DNA from: Tausonia pullulans
Lineage: Eukaryota > Basidiomycota > Tremellomycetes > Cystofilobasidiales > Mrakiaceae
DNA: 64,000 nt
NCBI GenBank assembly: GCA_951802195.1
Contig: OX637624.1
Coordinates: 806,001-870,000 of the forward strand
Reading direction: 5' to 3'
The position numbers and the translations under genes were made by a program. Below are positions 26,800 to 38,314 of the stretch, piece after piece. The notes below the pieces were generated by a model, which was not told the DNA's origin, made no database searches, and saw nothing but the letters and a program-made list of their open reading frames with translations. The stretch's first letter is position 1. Every line of letters starts with the position of its first letter.

Positions 26800-27830
26800 A
26801 TTCTGTCTAAAGTGCCTACTCTCTCGCTCTTTGTACCTAGGCGGGCGAGTTGCCTACCACAACCTCGATGTTGGACGACTCTTTGCTTTCTTTCTCGTCT
26901 TTCAATGCCATGGCAAGTCCTCGCCGAGATTCTATGCATCGCTCTTGCACCGTCTGACCTTCGAAAGACCTTCGATTTCCTCCTGTACCTCATAGTATGC
27001 CATCGTGACCATTGTCCCGCACATTCAATCAAGCCCTCCACGAAGGGCATCAAAGCTCAGGACCGAACACGCACTGAAACTTAGCGGGTCTCTTCTATCG
27101 ACCACTGACCGCGAGATGAGTATGGTACGAATGACCTCTCGACGATGGTATCGGACAGCAAAAAGTCCAATCCAGATGAGGTAGGGGGACCCAAGATTGA
27201 GTTGTGCAATGTCACCTTTTCCTTTCCCAGCCGGCTGAACCAGCCTTCGCTCTAGAGGGTATCGCTTGTGAATCCCAAGGGCAAGGTTGTCGCTCTCGTC
27301 AGAGCGAGTGGCAGCGGAAAGAGCAATGGGTTGGCTGCTTTGTCTTTCTCATGACGCAAAGGCAGCTCTAAATGACCTAAATCTCTCCGTTCAGCCGTGA
27401 TTTCCCTGCTCACCAAACAATACCAGCTCCCAGACCCAGGTTCTTCCTCGAGCAATATCTTCTTCACCTCCCGCCCTCTTTCCTCCACTCGACTCTCAAC
27501 ACTTCCCTCAGCCAGTGGCATTGTCTCGCAGGAAATCTTCTCTAGATCCATTCTAAGGAATGTTCTTTCTACTGCTCGATGAAGCTACCTCGGTACGTCC
27601 TTTCCCTTTCTCCCTCTCAAACCTTCTCCGACGACCATTCCATTCCCCCCTTCCCCCCCCCCCCCCCCCCCAGCGCCCGAGAACGAGTCCAAGCCTTGGT
27701 CCAACAGGCGCTGGATCGGGCGTCTGCCGGTCGAACAATCATCACCATTGCGCACCGCCTCTACAATCCGCGGCGCCAACTCTGATTTCATTGATAGCGC
27801 AGTTGGGAGATCTGGTGACCAGCTGAGAAG
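26800..27830 (+). pseudogene. ABC transporter (ABCB/MDR-like) remnant
   Basis: Decayed end of a half- or full-size ABCB transporter gene. About 26812-26910 reads SLYLGGRVAYHNLDVGRLFA then FFLVFQ, matching the last transmembrane helix 'vLyyGG.lv..g.ltvG.l.sFllY'. About 27000-27075 recalls 'S..KGIgAqtRtfELL'. From about 27190 the nucleotide-binding domain follows: IELCNVTFSFPSRLNQPSL, GKVVALVRASGSGKSN (Walker A with its first Gly as Arg), VISLLTKQYQLPDPG, GIVSQEIFSRSILRNVL, FLLLDEATS (Walker B), then after an intron with a 19-C run, ALVQQALDRASAGRTIITIA and HRL (H-loop). The frame is broken by an in-frame stop after PSL, frame shifts, and loss of the whole LSGGQ signature segment between RNVL and LLLDEATS. 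Introns are still visible, so this is a decayed gene or genomic duplicate, not a retrocopy. Confidence 0.82.
27653..27671 (+). repeat. 19-nt poly-C run in a pseudogene intron
   Basis: An uninterrupted C run directly before the CAG acceptor of the intron between LLLDEATS and the ALVQQALDR segment of the ABC remnant. It stands where the polypyrimidine tract would be. Confidence 0.8.
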
Positions 27831-28276
27831 AGGAAGAAGAGGGAGACGAAGAAAGTGGTGGTGCCTGCGGCTCAGAGGCGGGTCACTCCCTTTCTCTCTT
27901 CCAGCTGTGCCGCAGAAAAGAAAGATCTGCGGGCCGGTGGCGCGCCCGGGCTTTCAACGGGACTTTCTTATTCGCCACAAATCAGTTCAACATCGTCAGC
28001 TCTGAGGCGGTGGCACAGCGGGAGGGACGACCCTTTTTTTTCGCGCGTCTCTTTCACGTCATTCAAGGAGAGGGGGCCGGCGATTGCTCGCTCGCACTGC
28101 TGCGTTATTGCGGTGCCGCCGCAGCCCTTCGTCGCCGTCGTCGCCGCCTTTTCTTGTGCGCAGTCAGTCGGCAGAGACTGGCCGGCCCGCGCTTGGCTTT
28201 CCTCAGCGCGACGACTCCTCACAAGGAGGCTGTGGTTTTGTCCACCCTCCACCACCAACCACCGTGCCTGACACCA
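27831..28276 (+). promoter_or_regulatory. Upstream region of the aspartic protease gene
   Basis: No gene recognised. The region is GC-rich and holds a GCCGCC/CGTCGTCG-rich stretch at 28110-28150, then the leader of the protease gene with start context caccaATGc. Confidence 0.35.
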
Positions 28277-30433
28277 ATGCTCGCCCTCCTCGCCCTCGCC
28301 TCGCTCGTCTCAGCCTCAACAATCCCACCGAGGTCACCCTCGCCCGCCGCCCAGCCGGCTACCGTCCCGCTCTCCCACACACCCCATGGCCGGCGTGAGC
28401 TTGATGACGACGGCACGATACGCTCCTGGGCCCTCGCCGAGAAGCGGCGCGTCGACCGTCGATACCTCGCCGGAACGCCGGAGCACCTTCGCAAGCGGGC
28501 GGACGCTTTTTCCCTTACGTGAGTCCTTTGCCGAGCTCGCAGGTGAGGAGGAGGGCCAAGAGAAGAAGAGGATCGAGGACGGGCGAAAGGGGGAAGGGCA
28601 CTAGTTTCCTCGGAGTGTGGCCTCAACGACACCTAGCGCCCGCTCCTCGCACTCTTGGCAGAGGAAGAGGGAACGGATGAGGTGGTCTTCGCTCTTTCCC
28701 TCTTGGGACTCGGTCCCCTTGATATGGGCTAAGATCCTTTGCAGCTCTAGAGAGAGAGCGAAGAGTGGCTGCTGTCCCTGCCTTTGCTGTCCCCGCCTGT
28801 TCTCATTTAGGACGACGACGCGCCGCTCTTGGCTCTATTCGTGGCCCCGCTGACGTCGTCGCTGCCTGCCGGCATCCTCCTTATTCCCTCATTCCCTCAT
28901 TCCCTCTTGCAGCCTTCAGAACGAGAACCAGGATGCTTCGTACTCAGGCTCGGTCTCTATCGGGACACCCGCACAGACGTTTGATCTTATCCTCGACACC
29001 GGTCAGTTCCCGCCCCTGTTGACGTCTCACCCAATACCCCGACCCACTGTCCCCACCCCTCTTCCGCACCACCGCGCCCGCGGTTTCCAGCCGTGACTGA
29101 CTGAAGCCGCAATTTCCGCCACGCGTCTATCATTGGCCTTTGTCCCTCCTTTTCTTCATTGCCCTCTTCTCTCCCTCTTCGCAGGCTCGTCCGACCTCTG
29201 GGTTGCCGGCAACTCGTGCACGAGCAGTGCCTGCACAAGTACGACCACCTTCAACCCTGCTGCTTCTTCAACCTTTAACAAGTGAGTAAGCGGGGCGAGC
29301 CTCCTTGGTTCGTCACTTTCCTGACTAACACACGTTACCCCCCCCCCCCCCCTCCTTTCTCTCTTCCAGCCAGACGCGCTCTTTCGAAATCTCGTACGGC
29401 TCGGGCGATGCCTCTGGCTACCTTGCCACCGACACTGTCGCCCTCGGCGGCGAGTCCGTCAACAACCAGGTCTTCGCCGTCGTCACCGACACAGACCCGG
29501 GTCTGATCTCGTCGCCGATCAGTGGCCTCCTGGGTCTCGGGTTCCAGGCGCTTGCCCAATCCAACTCGCCGCCATGGTGGCAGACGCTCGCGGCGCAATG
29601 GCCCGAGCCGCTCTTTGCATTCAAAATGGCTCGTTTCCGCAACATCACTACCGCGACCGCCGTCGAGGAGCAGGGCGGGACAGTCAACTTCGGCGCACTC
29701 GACAGCTCACTCTACACGGGCGACATTAACTACGTCACTGTTACGGAGCAGACGTACTGGCGGATTCCCTGTCTCGGCATGACCGTCGGCGGCAACTCAG
29801 TCGACATTGCCACCTCGGGAGCCAGTCCCTCCGCCGCCATCGACACCGGAACCACCCTCATCGCCGTTCCAACCGCGACGGCTCAGGCGCTCTACGCGGC
29901 GCTTTCGTCCGAGGCCCAGGCTGTCACCGAGTCTGGATTCCAGGGATACTGGCAGTATCCCTGCGACCTGAACGTCGAGGTCGCACTCAACTTTGGCGGA
30001 GTCTCGTATACTATCTCCAATGGCGACTTCAACATCGGTCGCCTGAGCCGTAATTCGAACCTCTGCCTTGGCGGCATCTACGGCACCGATCTCGGTTCGA
30101 CCTCGACCATCCAGTGGATCGTTGGAGCGACTTTCGTGCGTCATTTCTCTTTCTCTCCTTAGTGTCTGTTCCACAAGCTGACGCTTTGTACAGCTCAAGA
30201 ACGTTTATTCGATTTACAAATACTCCAAGGCGAACTCGGGCTCCCAGGTCGGCTTCGCCTCGCTCGCCAACGGAGGAACCGTCTCCAGCACCACCAGCAA
30301 TAACACCTCCAACTCCACTTCCAACTCGGCCGGCACTGGCTCGAGCAGCTCCTCGTCGTCCGCCTCCTCCCGGATTGCCAGCTCGGGCGCAACAATTGCT
30401 GGAATCGTTGCCCTCGTCGCGCTCATCGTCTAA
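28277..30433 (+). CDS. GPI-anchored aspartic protease (pepsin/yapsin family)
   Basis: Secreted A1-family aspartic endopeptidase tethered to membrane or wall. Signal peptide MLALLALASLVSASTIPPRS; the propeptide ends near a dibasic-rich stretch (EKRRVDRRYLAG, HLRKRAD). The mature enzyme shows both catalytic motifs: FDLILDTGSSDLWVAG, with an intron inside DTG|SSD, and AAIDTGTTLIAVP. The flap region is FEISYGSGDASGYLATDTV; other A1 blocks are ISGLLGLGFQALAQS and WRIPCLGMTVGG. The C-terminus is a Ser/Asn/Thr-rich spacer ending SSGATIAGIVALVALIV, a GPI attachment signal. Intron 1 is 28519-28912 (394 nt) and contains a CATTCCCT triplet repeat; another intron has a 15-nt C run at 29338-29352. Its role may be wall protein processing or nutrient protein digestion. 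Confidence 0.94.
29338..29352 (+). repeat. 15-nt poly-C run in protease intron
   Basis: C run directly before a CTCCTTTCTCTCTTCCAG acceptor in the third intron of the aspartic protease gene, replacing a mixed polypyrimidine tract. Confidence 0.8.
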
Positions 30434-31497
30434 TGTCGTTAAACTCTTGTCTCTTCCGTCTCGACTGCCACATCCCTACCTCCCAACCTCCCCTTGCTCA
30501 CAGCTTGTCCATTCACTCACACACGCGTCCCGTTTCCCGCCCATTGCTTTATCTTACACATGTCACCCCCCCTCTCTTTCGCTTCTTCTCACCACTTCGC
30601 AGCTGCACTCCCACTCTCTCTCGCAGCGTCGTCTATCTCCGTCCACATCGCACTCTCCGCCCAACCCCTTGTAGCCTTAGTCTTCGGCGTCTTTTCATCT
30701 TGTGCCTCCTCATCCTTTCGCCTTGTCTTTCTTTGCTTCCACCTATTCGGTCAACGCATCGAGGCTTTCCCGGCCCTTCGCCAACTCTCGAAATCATGGA
30801 TACTTTTACTCTGCAGCGGTGCTATCTCCTGGGGTGGTAGGGCTAGATCTGCTTCGAATGAGGAAAGAAGGAAAACAATCGGGCGACATTCGCCATACGT
30901 AGATCATCAGAGACTGAATTCCCACTTGAACCCCTGGAATCAAGGATGACAGCGTCTAAATAAAAAGAAAAACTTTTGTTTGCTTAACTCAGATCTCTCC
31001 ATCAGGCAGCAAGCCACCAAGGGGCAGAGAGCGGACGAGGCAGTAAGACCTGGGAAAGGGGCAACAGACGTGCTAGCCAGATCGGGGAGTAATCTGAGCT
31101 AGCTAGCGAGGCCCCTCCTGGCAGGACAACCCGCTGCTTCCCATTCCTCTGCACTGATTGGGGAGGCCAAGTCAGTGGCCTTGGACTCCCGTCGCGGCGC
31201 GCGGTGATGAGCGTGGTTGTCGGGCTTAGGGGTTGCAGCTAGATTCTCAAGCCGATAGCCATGATCTGCGGATCCCGCCGATTTTACGGGAGCGGTGGAG
31301 ATTAGCAGATCTGGATCCAGAGGTGGCGGTCTCAGTTGCGTCTCGGGCAGAAATCTGCGGGCCAAAGAAGCGGGCAGAGCCTAGACTGGTCGGCGCCACC
31401 CGAGTGTGTGCTTTGACATGCTTCGCCATGGGCTCGGTTTGACCGAGATCGATCCTCTTGTGCTGTGTCCTCCATCCTCCATCCTCCATCATCATCA
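30434..31497. other. Intergenic, nothing recognised
   Basis: About 1.06 kb. The first 300 bp are pyrimidine-rich and AT-richer (protease 3' UTR). Frames on both strands lack motifs. Just before the next start, 31467-31498 contains a CATCCTC repeat running into CATCATCATC, a microsatellite in the probable 5' leader. Confidence 0.4.
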
Positions 31498-32609
31498 TGC
31501 CCCGCCCAACAGCCCCTTCAGAGAAGCCCGCTCTATTCCCTCACCCGGCGCCGATTCTTCCATCGGACGACCTGCTCCTCAACCCGACGATACAGCCCCC
31601 GTCGCTCCAGTCCCGGCTGTTCCTCGCGGCATTCGCCTACCTCCTCTTCCTCCCTTGCTCCTCGCTCGTCACTTATGTGTTCCTCACCCCGGAGACTCAC
31701 CCTGCCTTCCGGCTCATCTGTGCGTTTCCCTCTCCTACGCCGCGAGAAGCGAAGGTCCACGGCTGACCCGACAGACGCGCCTTCCGTGGCCGAATGGTCT
31801 GCTTCCCTTCCTCCGCCTCGCCTTTAGCCAACGCCACCGCGTTCCTTTGCCTCGCTGTCGGACTCCCCTGCGTGCTCGCTGCCTTCCTCATCAAGACGCG
31901 CCGAACACGATCCGGCCGGGTCATCCTGTCAGTGTTGATATCCGTCAATTCGGCCGACTGGCTCACTCTGACTGAAACTCTCTTGCTACTGCCTGTCTGT
32001 GCCGTTCCGTTCGCTCGCCTTGCCTGTCTCTCCGCTTTGTTCCGGCTCAAACTTTGTTCGATCGCTTCGATCCATTGATCCAGCACTTACACCTTGGTGA
32101 CGGCGTGTGCTTTGTGCTTCGTCGCTTCGGTGAGCTTGAGACACAACCTCATAAACTGGGATCTTCTTTCTGAGTATCCTCTCGTCTGACATGAAATCGT
32201 CTCGCTCTTAGGCTCGCTTCGCCTTCGTACGCATACCCCCTTCCTCCATTGCAGTCTCAACCTGGATGCTGACCAACCGCCCTCGAACGCATAAACCAGA
32301 TCATTCGCGAGAACTTTTTCAACGCCCCAGACGACTGGTTCCGGCCTTTGACGGTCATCTTGAGTGATTTCGGGCTCATCCTCCTGCAGATGTGCGTCCT
32401 CCCTCCCCCCCTTTCCCTCCCTCCCCCAACCCCCACCCCGCCACCGGCCTCTCTTCTCTTCCGCCTGACTCAGACTGACGAGCCACATCTCTTCGGCTAG
32501 ACTCTCACTCGGTATCATCAGCGCCAGCGCCTCCAAGGCCGCTTCGACTCCGGAGGAGCCGGAAGGCTTGTTGTGTTCGGGAGGATGGCGTCCGGAGGGC
32601 GGCGAGTAA
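31498..32609 (+). CDS. Small multi-span membrane protein, unknown
   Basis: Not recognised. Splicing in phase gives about 190 residues: a Pro-rich N-terminus (RPTAPSEKPALFPHPAP), then hydrophobic segments LFLAAFAYLLFLPCSSLV, ATAFLCLAVGLPCVLAAFLI, VILTYTLVTACALCFVAS and VILSDFGLILLQILSLGI, that is about four transmembrane helices. Short charged loops lie between (KTRRTRSGR; IIRENFFNAPDDWFRP), and the tail is polar (STPEEPEGLLCSGGWRPEGGE). Supporting splice choices are donor gtgcgt at RLI|SN, gtcagt at VIL|TY, gtacgc at FAF|II and gtgcgt at LQ|IL. Three of these phases agree only with this model, so I think the gene is real, but no family or function is proposed. Confidence 0.65.
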
Positions 32610-33024
32610 GTTCCCTTATGTTTCACGATCCGACACATCGACGATCGATCGGGGCGAACTTTCTCGGCGTCGGCGCTTCGAGACGAAGCGAGCTGACCCC
32701 GATGCCTGGCCTGCTTGGCGGTCTCCTCCGACTTGGATCAGGGCGACGTATCGGGACGAGAAATGTTGATATTTTGGGGCCCTGCGGGTATGAATGCTGT
32801 ATGATCATTTCAGACTCCGCCTCGAGACAACATTCAATGGGATTGTAATAGAAAGAGAACTGGGTCGAGGATGAAACAAACATATCATAAGGAGGGGGGG
32901 GGGGGGGGGGGTAACGGCTGAAAACTGATGCCATGTAGATAAATGGGAAAAGGAAAAGAGGGGCTCCTGAGTCGAGGAAGATGTATAGATCGAAATATAG
33001 AGAAGATAGAGAAAACCAAGATGC
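32610..33024. other. Intergenic between convergent genes, with poly-G run
   Basis: Contains the 3' flanks of the membrane protein and the minus-strand bHLH gene. An 18-nt G run lies at 32894-32911. No gene. Confidence 0.5.
32894..32911. repeat. 18-nt poly-G run
   Basis: Uninterrupted G run between the convergent membrane-protein and bHLH genes. Read on the minus strand it is poly-C, downstream of the bHLH stop. Confidence 0.8.
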
Positions 33025-36000
33025 TCAAGCAGTCACCCCATCCGCCATCATCTCGTCAGCCTCCGTCCGGTCGTCGTCGTCGTCGTCCCTCTCGTCACGA
33101 GAAGTGTCCTCCCGCATCCGAGTGCTAGCGACTCGCGCGGCCGCGCGGCCACTCAAAGCCCGTGCCGGCGGACCAGGCGGAGGATTCGACGAAGGCGGAG
33201 GCATGGTGTCGTTTCCTGCCGTCGAGGAGCGCCTCCTCTGCTTGGAAGGGACAACCGATGAGCCGAGACTCGACCGTCGACCTAAAGCCGTCGCTGCTAA
33301 CGAGAAGGACGCGGCTTCTCCGTCCATATCGGCGTCCTCGCCCTCTTCCTCATTCCCAGCCTCCTCCTCCTCGTCATCGTCCCTCTCCGGCCAGTCTACG
33401 TCGTACTCCAGGACATCCCCATCCTCCTGCACCGACGCGTCGCCGAACCTCAATGCGCGGATCTCCTCCCTCAGCCTCTCGACGTACGCATCACGGCGCT
33501 CGATCCGAGCATTGAGAACGCCGAGGTGCTTATTGGAGCATCGAAGGAGTGCGACTTTAGAGACGCCGCGGTTGGGGTTGTCGTCGGGAATGAGGGGAGA
33601 TCGCGCTGGGAGGCGGGGCATGGATGCGCCGGCGATGGGCTCTGTCGTTCGAGGTAAAGAAGAGAAGTCAGCGTTGAACATTGAGGGGACAGAGAAAACG
33701 GGGTGCACGCACCTCCGGTATCAGGGTCAAATGCTTCGACGTTGATCGGGGGCAAGAGCACTCGAAGCTCGTCGAACCCGGCCTTGAGAGAGTCTCGACG
33801 CTTCTGTTCCGCAGCCTTATGCGACGTCTTCTTCACCTCAGGGACCTTGAACGTCCCGTTGCCACTGACAGAAGCGGCAGCAGTCTTGCCTCGCTTGGCA
33901 GCAGCAGCTGGCGTCGTAGCAGCCGCACTGGTGCCGCCCTTAGCTGCTGAGGCGGCCCTCGGTCGACCCCCAATGGGTCCAACGACAGGCGACCGCGTCG
34001 CTGCTGACGAGGGAGCCTTGCCGTTTGCTCTCGCCGCGGCCGTTCCCGCCGCTGGAGGCTTCCTCGTTGTTGTTGTCGAGAGAACGGGTGGAGCAGGTGC
34101 CGGAGGCGGTGGTGGCGGTGGAAGAGCCGGCTCACCAAGCAACCCACCGCTCTCGTCATCCATGCCGTGATCCTCTTCGTCGTTTTCCTCACCGGCCGCT
34201 GCTCGAATGAACGGCGACGAGAGAGGCGAGGGATTAAGTGGCGCCGCAGAGCTGGCGGCGGACGCTCGGTTTGCAGCGGACATGGGCCGCGCGAGGTTAA
34301 GGAAAGTCGCGGGCGTTTGGGGGGAGACGTTGCGGGTGATGGTGGAGGAGGAGTTGGCAGAGGAAGACGCGAGCGCCGGTGGAGATGGAGGAGGCTGATG
34401 CCGCGTAATTGGGGCCGCCCGCGAGGCGAGATCGACAGGTGAGAGAGAGGACGTCGACGTAGGGGAGGTGCCCGCCGGAGGGGTCGTCGTCGATGGGTAC
34501 ACGGCTCCGAGCGACGAGGAAGGGTGGACAGACGAAGCAGTCCCGCCGCCTCCAGGGCCTGACACCGAACGTCGCATCCCGGCGGCTCCCCCACCGAACT
34601 CCGACCCGGAGAATGCAGGCGAGCCCGAGGAGGCCGGCGAGATCTTCATCTCGCCGATACCTTCGAGGCCAGATACCTGGGGGCTCATGATCAGCTGAGC
34701 AGCCGTCGGCGAGGCAATGGTGGCGGCAGTGGCATCCCTCTTGGCTCCCGGACGGCGCGATCCCAGCGATGAGGGCCCGGACCCGTTGACAGGCTTGAGC
34801 AGGGGACTTGGCCGCGCCTTGGGTTCGCGACTGCTTCGGTTTCGTCCGCTGCCGCTGCTGGACCGCTTGGCAATGACGGCCGGCGAGTTCCCGGAGGAGG
34901 AAGGGCCAGCAGGGGCGTACGGCGAGCCTGTCTGAGCAAGCAGTTGGGGCGACATGGACGGCGGATGGTGGTATGCTGACGGGCCCTGCTGTTGTTGGTA
35001 CGAGTGGTGGAAGTTCTGGTGATGGTGATGAATCGGGCCGAGTGCGGGCGAGGTGAGCGGAGTGAAGAAGTCAGACGTCGGAATCTGGCTGTTGACGGGC
35101 TGAAATGTCGACCCGGGCGTCGGGTGGCACGAGCTAGAGGGCGCGGGCGACATAAGGGGGGTGAAGAGGAGCTATGTGAGGGGTGGCAATACGGGTCAGA
35201 ATCCGCTTGGAAATAAAAGGGATGGATGAATGGGGATAGTAAGACCAACATTTCCATCGGCGTCGTATTCTTGCGAGTCGCGGTATCCACCGGCCCCAAG
35301 CCCGACGGCGGTGTTTCCGTCGTTGGAGGAGGGCAAATACATCGGGCTCACCATCTCCTGGTGGAGCGTGGCAAAGAGCTCCGTGCTTGCAGCTGTATGG
35401 GACGCTTTGTCAGCGCCGCGTCTGAATGCAGAAGAAAGAATAATTCGACCAACCCGGCGTCGGGAGCCCCTTCTGCATAAGGTGACCAGGCATCTCCATG
35501 GACGAGAGCGACTGTGAGCGGAAATGCTGCTGTTGCTGTATCTGGAAGGGCGAGGGCGACCCCGAGGGTGCCTGACCGTTAAGATGAGGCGACTGATGGG
35601 TATATGCAGCCTGCTGCTGGTGCTGGTGCTTATCCGCCGCTTGCCGAGTAAGCTGGTCGAGCTAGGAAGGGGGAAAGGATGTGCATTAGGTTAGCTGGCT
35701 GGAACTTCAGGGCAAGATGAGGCCCCGCAGTAATTGGAGCCGAGTGAACCCGGCAAAGCCCATCCGCCGAAATTCTCGCCTGGCCTTTGTACGCAGCGGA
35801 CTCATCCGAAGCGATGACCTCCTTTTCAAACTCACTCACCTGTTGCTGGATAAATTGCGACTGAAATTGCTGAAGCTGCTGCAACTGCTGCAGTCTCTGG
35901 AGAGCAGCAACTGTACTCTCCGTCATTCCTCCTCCTCCCTGAGTGCCGCTGGCGGCGAGCGGGCCGGCGACCGTCTGGAGGAGCTGCTGTTGGAGGAGGT

Positions 36001-36919
36001 GCTGCTGCTGCTGTTGTTGCTGGAACTGGAGCTGCTGCTGATGTTGCTGGCTACCACTGTGTTGTCCGGGAGAAGATGCCGAGACCAGAGGCGAGCCAGC
36101 ACCAGCAAGGGCAGCGAGGAGCGCCTGGAGGTCAACGGGGCTCCCGATGGCAGCGGCAGCAGCCTGAGCCTGCTGAAGGAGTCCACCGCCACCACCGCCG
36201 TTTGGTATCGACGAGGGCTGTGGCGGCGGGGGTGTCCCAGCAAGTAAGGAGGCATTGAGCGCGTCGATGTAGCTCCCGATGTCGGCGTCCTCTGAGACAC
36301 TGCGCGCAGCTGGCGGGGCAATGGCGGAAGAACCAGCAGCAGCAATCCCGCCAGCGGCGGAGGATGAGGGAGAGCCCGGCGTCGAGGCGTCCCTCGGGGA
36401 CGGCTGCCGGCTCGGATGGCTCGAGGATGCGTGATGGCGCGGGTGATGAAGCTGAGCTTGCTGCGAGTATCGGTGGGCGAGCGGCTGCTGTTGATGATAC
36501 GACGCCGAGCCGTCGAGGTCGAAGGCGAAGCGAGACGACGCTGGCTCCAACGGTGACTCGGAATTGTTGGCTGCTGCCGCCCCGGCCGACGACTCTACGC
36601 CAGTGTCAGTCGTCGAATCCTCGGCGGCGTCCATGGCACTCGGCTCAAGCTCAAAGTCGTGGAGGAAGAGCTCGGCACTCGACGAGGATGAGACCCCCGT
36701 CGCCGCGTTCGAAGCATTTGAGCCGAGTGGGCTTACGCGCGTGTGAGCAGCCTGAGCCTGTTGGTGGTGTCGGGAAGCGTCCTCAAGCGCGGCGTGGTCA
36801 GAGACGGCTGCGCCAAAGTCGGCCATGTCGAAGTCGGCAAGCGAGATGGCGGTGAAGTCAAAAGGCGACTGGCCCGAAGCCATTGGCGAGGCTGTCGACC
36901 GCTCGACGTGCGCATGCAT
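33025..36919 (-). CDS. Large basic helix-loop-helix transcription factor
   Basis: Nuclear E-box-binding regulator. The DNA-binding region is near the C-terminus: KKTSHKAAEQKRRDSLKAGF followed by DELRVLLPPINV, an intron-split loop, then RGVSKVALLRCSNKHLGVLN and RIERRDAYVERLREEIRALR as helix 2 with a zipper-like extension. His-Glu-Arg in the basic region (SHKAAEQKRR) predicts CACGTG-type sites. N-terminally there is an acidic opening (FDFTAISLADFDMADFGAAV), long Ser/Ala stretches and glutamine tracts (LQFQQQQQQQHLLQQQLLQ), consistent with transactivation. The last exon is acidic then basic. Exons are joined at QFIQQQ|LDQLTR, LPTPG|AAS and FDPDTG|EPIA. The start is 36919 or the better-context ATG at 36883. 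The loop is longer than usual, with some 45 residues between the helices. Similarity to Pho4/NUC-1-type or other fungal bHLH proteins cannot be decided by eye. Confidence 0.85.
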
Positions 36920-38314
36920 GGCGGGCGGGCGGCAGAAGAATCGGGGAGAAAGGCGGAGAGGCCAGGCGGAAGAAGGCGAGGGCTTGCTGGGTAGGCTTCT
37001 CTTGGCTCGGTCGTGAGGGGCGCGGATGGGTGGAAGCGAGAGGGGAAGGAGCTGTTTCTGGTAGTTGACGAATGGTGGTTGTCGCTGCCTCTATCTCGTC
37101 GCTTCCCTCCGAAAAGAGGGGGACGAGGAGGAGGAACGCATTGGCGCGTTGACCTCCCCCCGCGGGAGCCAGTATGGGGCTAGTTGTCTTGCCTCGCCGA
37201 CTTGCAATGATCCCCCGCCATGAGGATCGACCCCGGACGGCCCAAGTGAGGGCAAATTCCATGAGCTCAACGTTCATTCATGGCCCATCATCGCAAGGGC
37301 AGCCGATCCACGCGCGTACACGCCGCTCAGCCCCCGTCTCATTCGATCCGCCGCTGCACCCTTCCTTCTGAGCTGCTTGTTCTGTTCTCTGCCTCGTCGA
37401 CTGCCTGGTTGCCGGTCTGAGCCACGCCGCCCTCGCGAGTCCATGCCGGGCTCCGCCCATGTGATCCCATCCCAACCTTGCGTGTGCAGGCTAAATAATC
37501 GGCACACGAGACGTGGATGAAGCAGGAAGGGCTCGACAGAGAAGACATTTCAGCCGTCGGCCGGCTGAGAGGTTCTGTTTTTTTTTTTTTGCTATTGGCA
37601 AGCAAGCCGGTCCGGCTCTACCTTGCGAGCGCTTCCCCCGCACGTCCTCGGCTCATGCGTCGGGATTTCATGTTTGAGGCCGCCAGCTCTTTGGCAGCTG
37701 AGGAATCAGCCAGTTTTCATCGGGCCGTCGTTTCCGAATGGACGGGCCCCATAGGGGAAAGAAGAAACGAAACGAAGAAGAAAGATGCCTGAGGCGCAGT
37801 TGTTGGAACATAACGGAGTCGTAATCGTCAATTCGGGCGCTCACCAACGTCAGGAACGATGGCAACCGAACCTTCTATTGGCCCTTCCTCCGACAGACGG
37901 TGACAAGAGCGGATTGTACTTACAAGCTCCAGCAGGGTTCCTTTTCTCATTTCAACCGGGCTCTTACATAAGCAAACCCGACTCCTCGAGCCGCCTTCCA
38001 GCTGAAGCGCGAGTCGTGAGCTGAGCTGGCTGGCGCAGCGAATGAAGGCGACAGACAATACGGCCCACAGCCGCTCGATCCAACGGCGAAGGAGTAGACT
38101 GGATGCCACATTTACCCTCCCTTTTGAAAGATGTCAACGTGTCTACTACGAGCTCTACCGCGTCGCGGACTCAGGTCACAGTCTGGGCCGAAGGAGAGAG
38201 GTGAATTGGTAGTGGACGCCCGGACGCGTTCTGACGTGCAACCGGCTTGCCTGACCTATGACGACCAGCCACGTGACGGTACAGCGAGGTTCACTGTCCA
38301 ACAACCACCTACCC
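36920..38314. promoter_or_regulatory. Shared upstream region of divergent bHLH and Zn2Cys6 genes
   Basis: About 1.4 kb between two divergently transcribed regulator genes. No coding sequence recognised; a frame at 37785-38024 has no motif. There is a 12-nt T run near 37579-37590. It should contain both promoters, possibly with cross-regulation, but no specific site can be assigned by eye. Confidence 0.4.

Noticed and set aside
33833-34594. 253-codon minus-strand Arg/Pro/Leu-rich frame
   Set aside because: Out-of-frame shadow of the Ala/Ser/Pro-rich bHLH coding sequence.
37785-38024. 79-codon frame in the divergent regulator promoter
   Set aside because: No motif or neighbour context; may at most be a chance or upstream frame.
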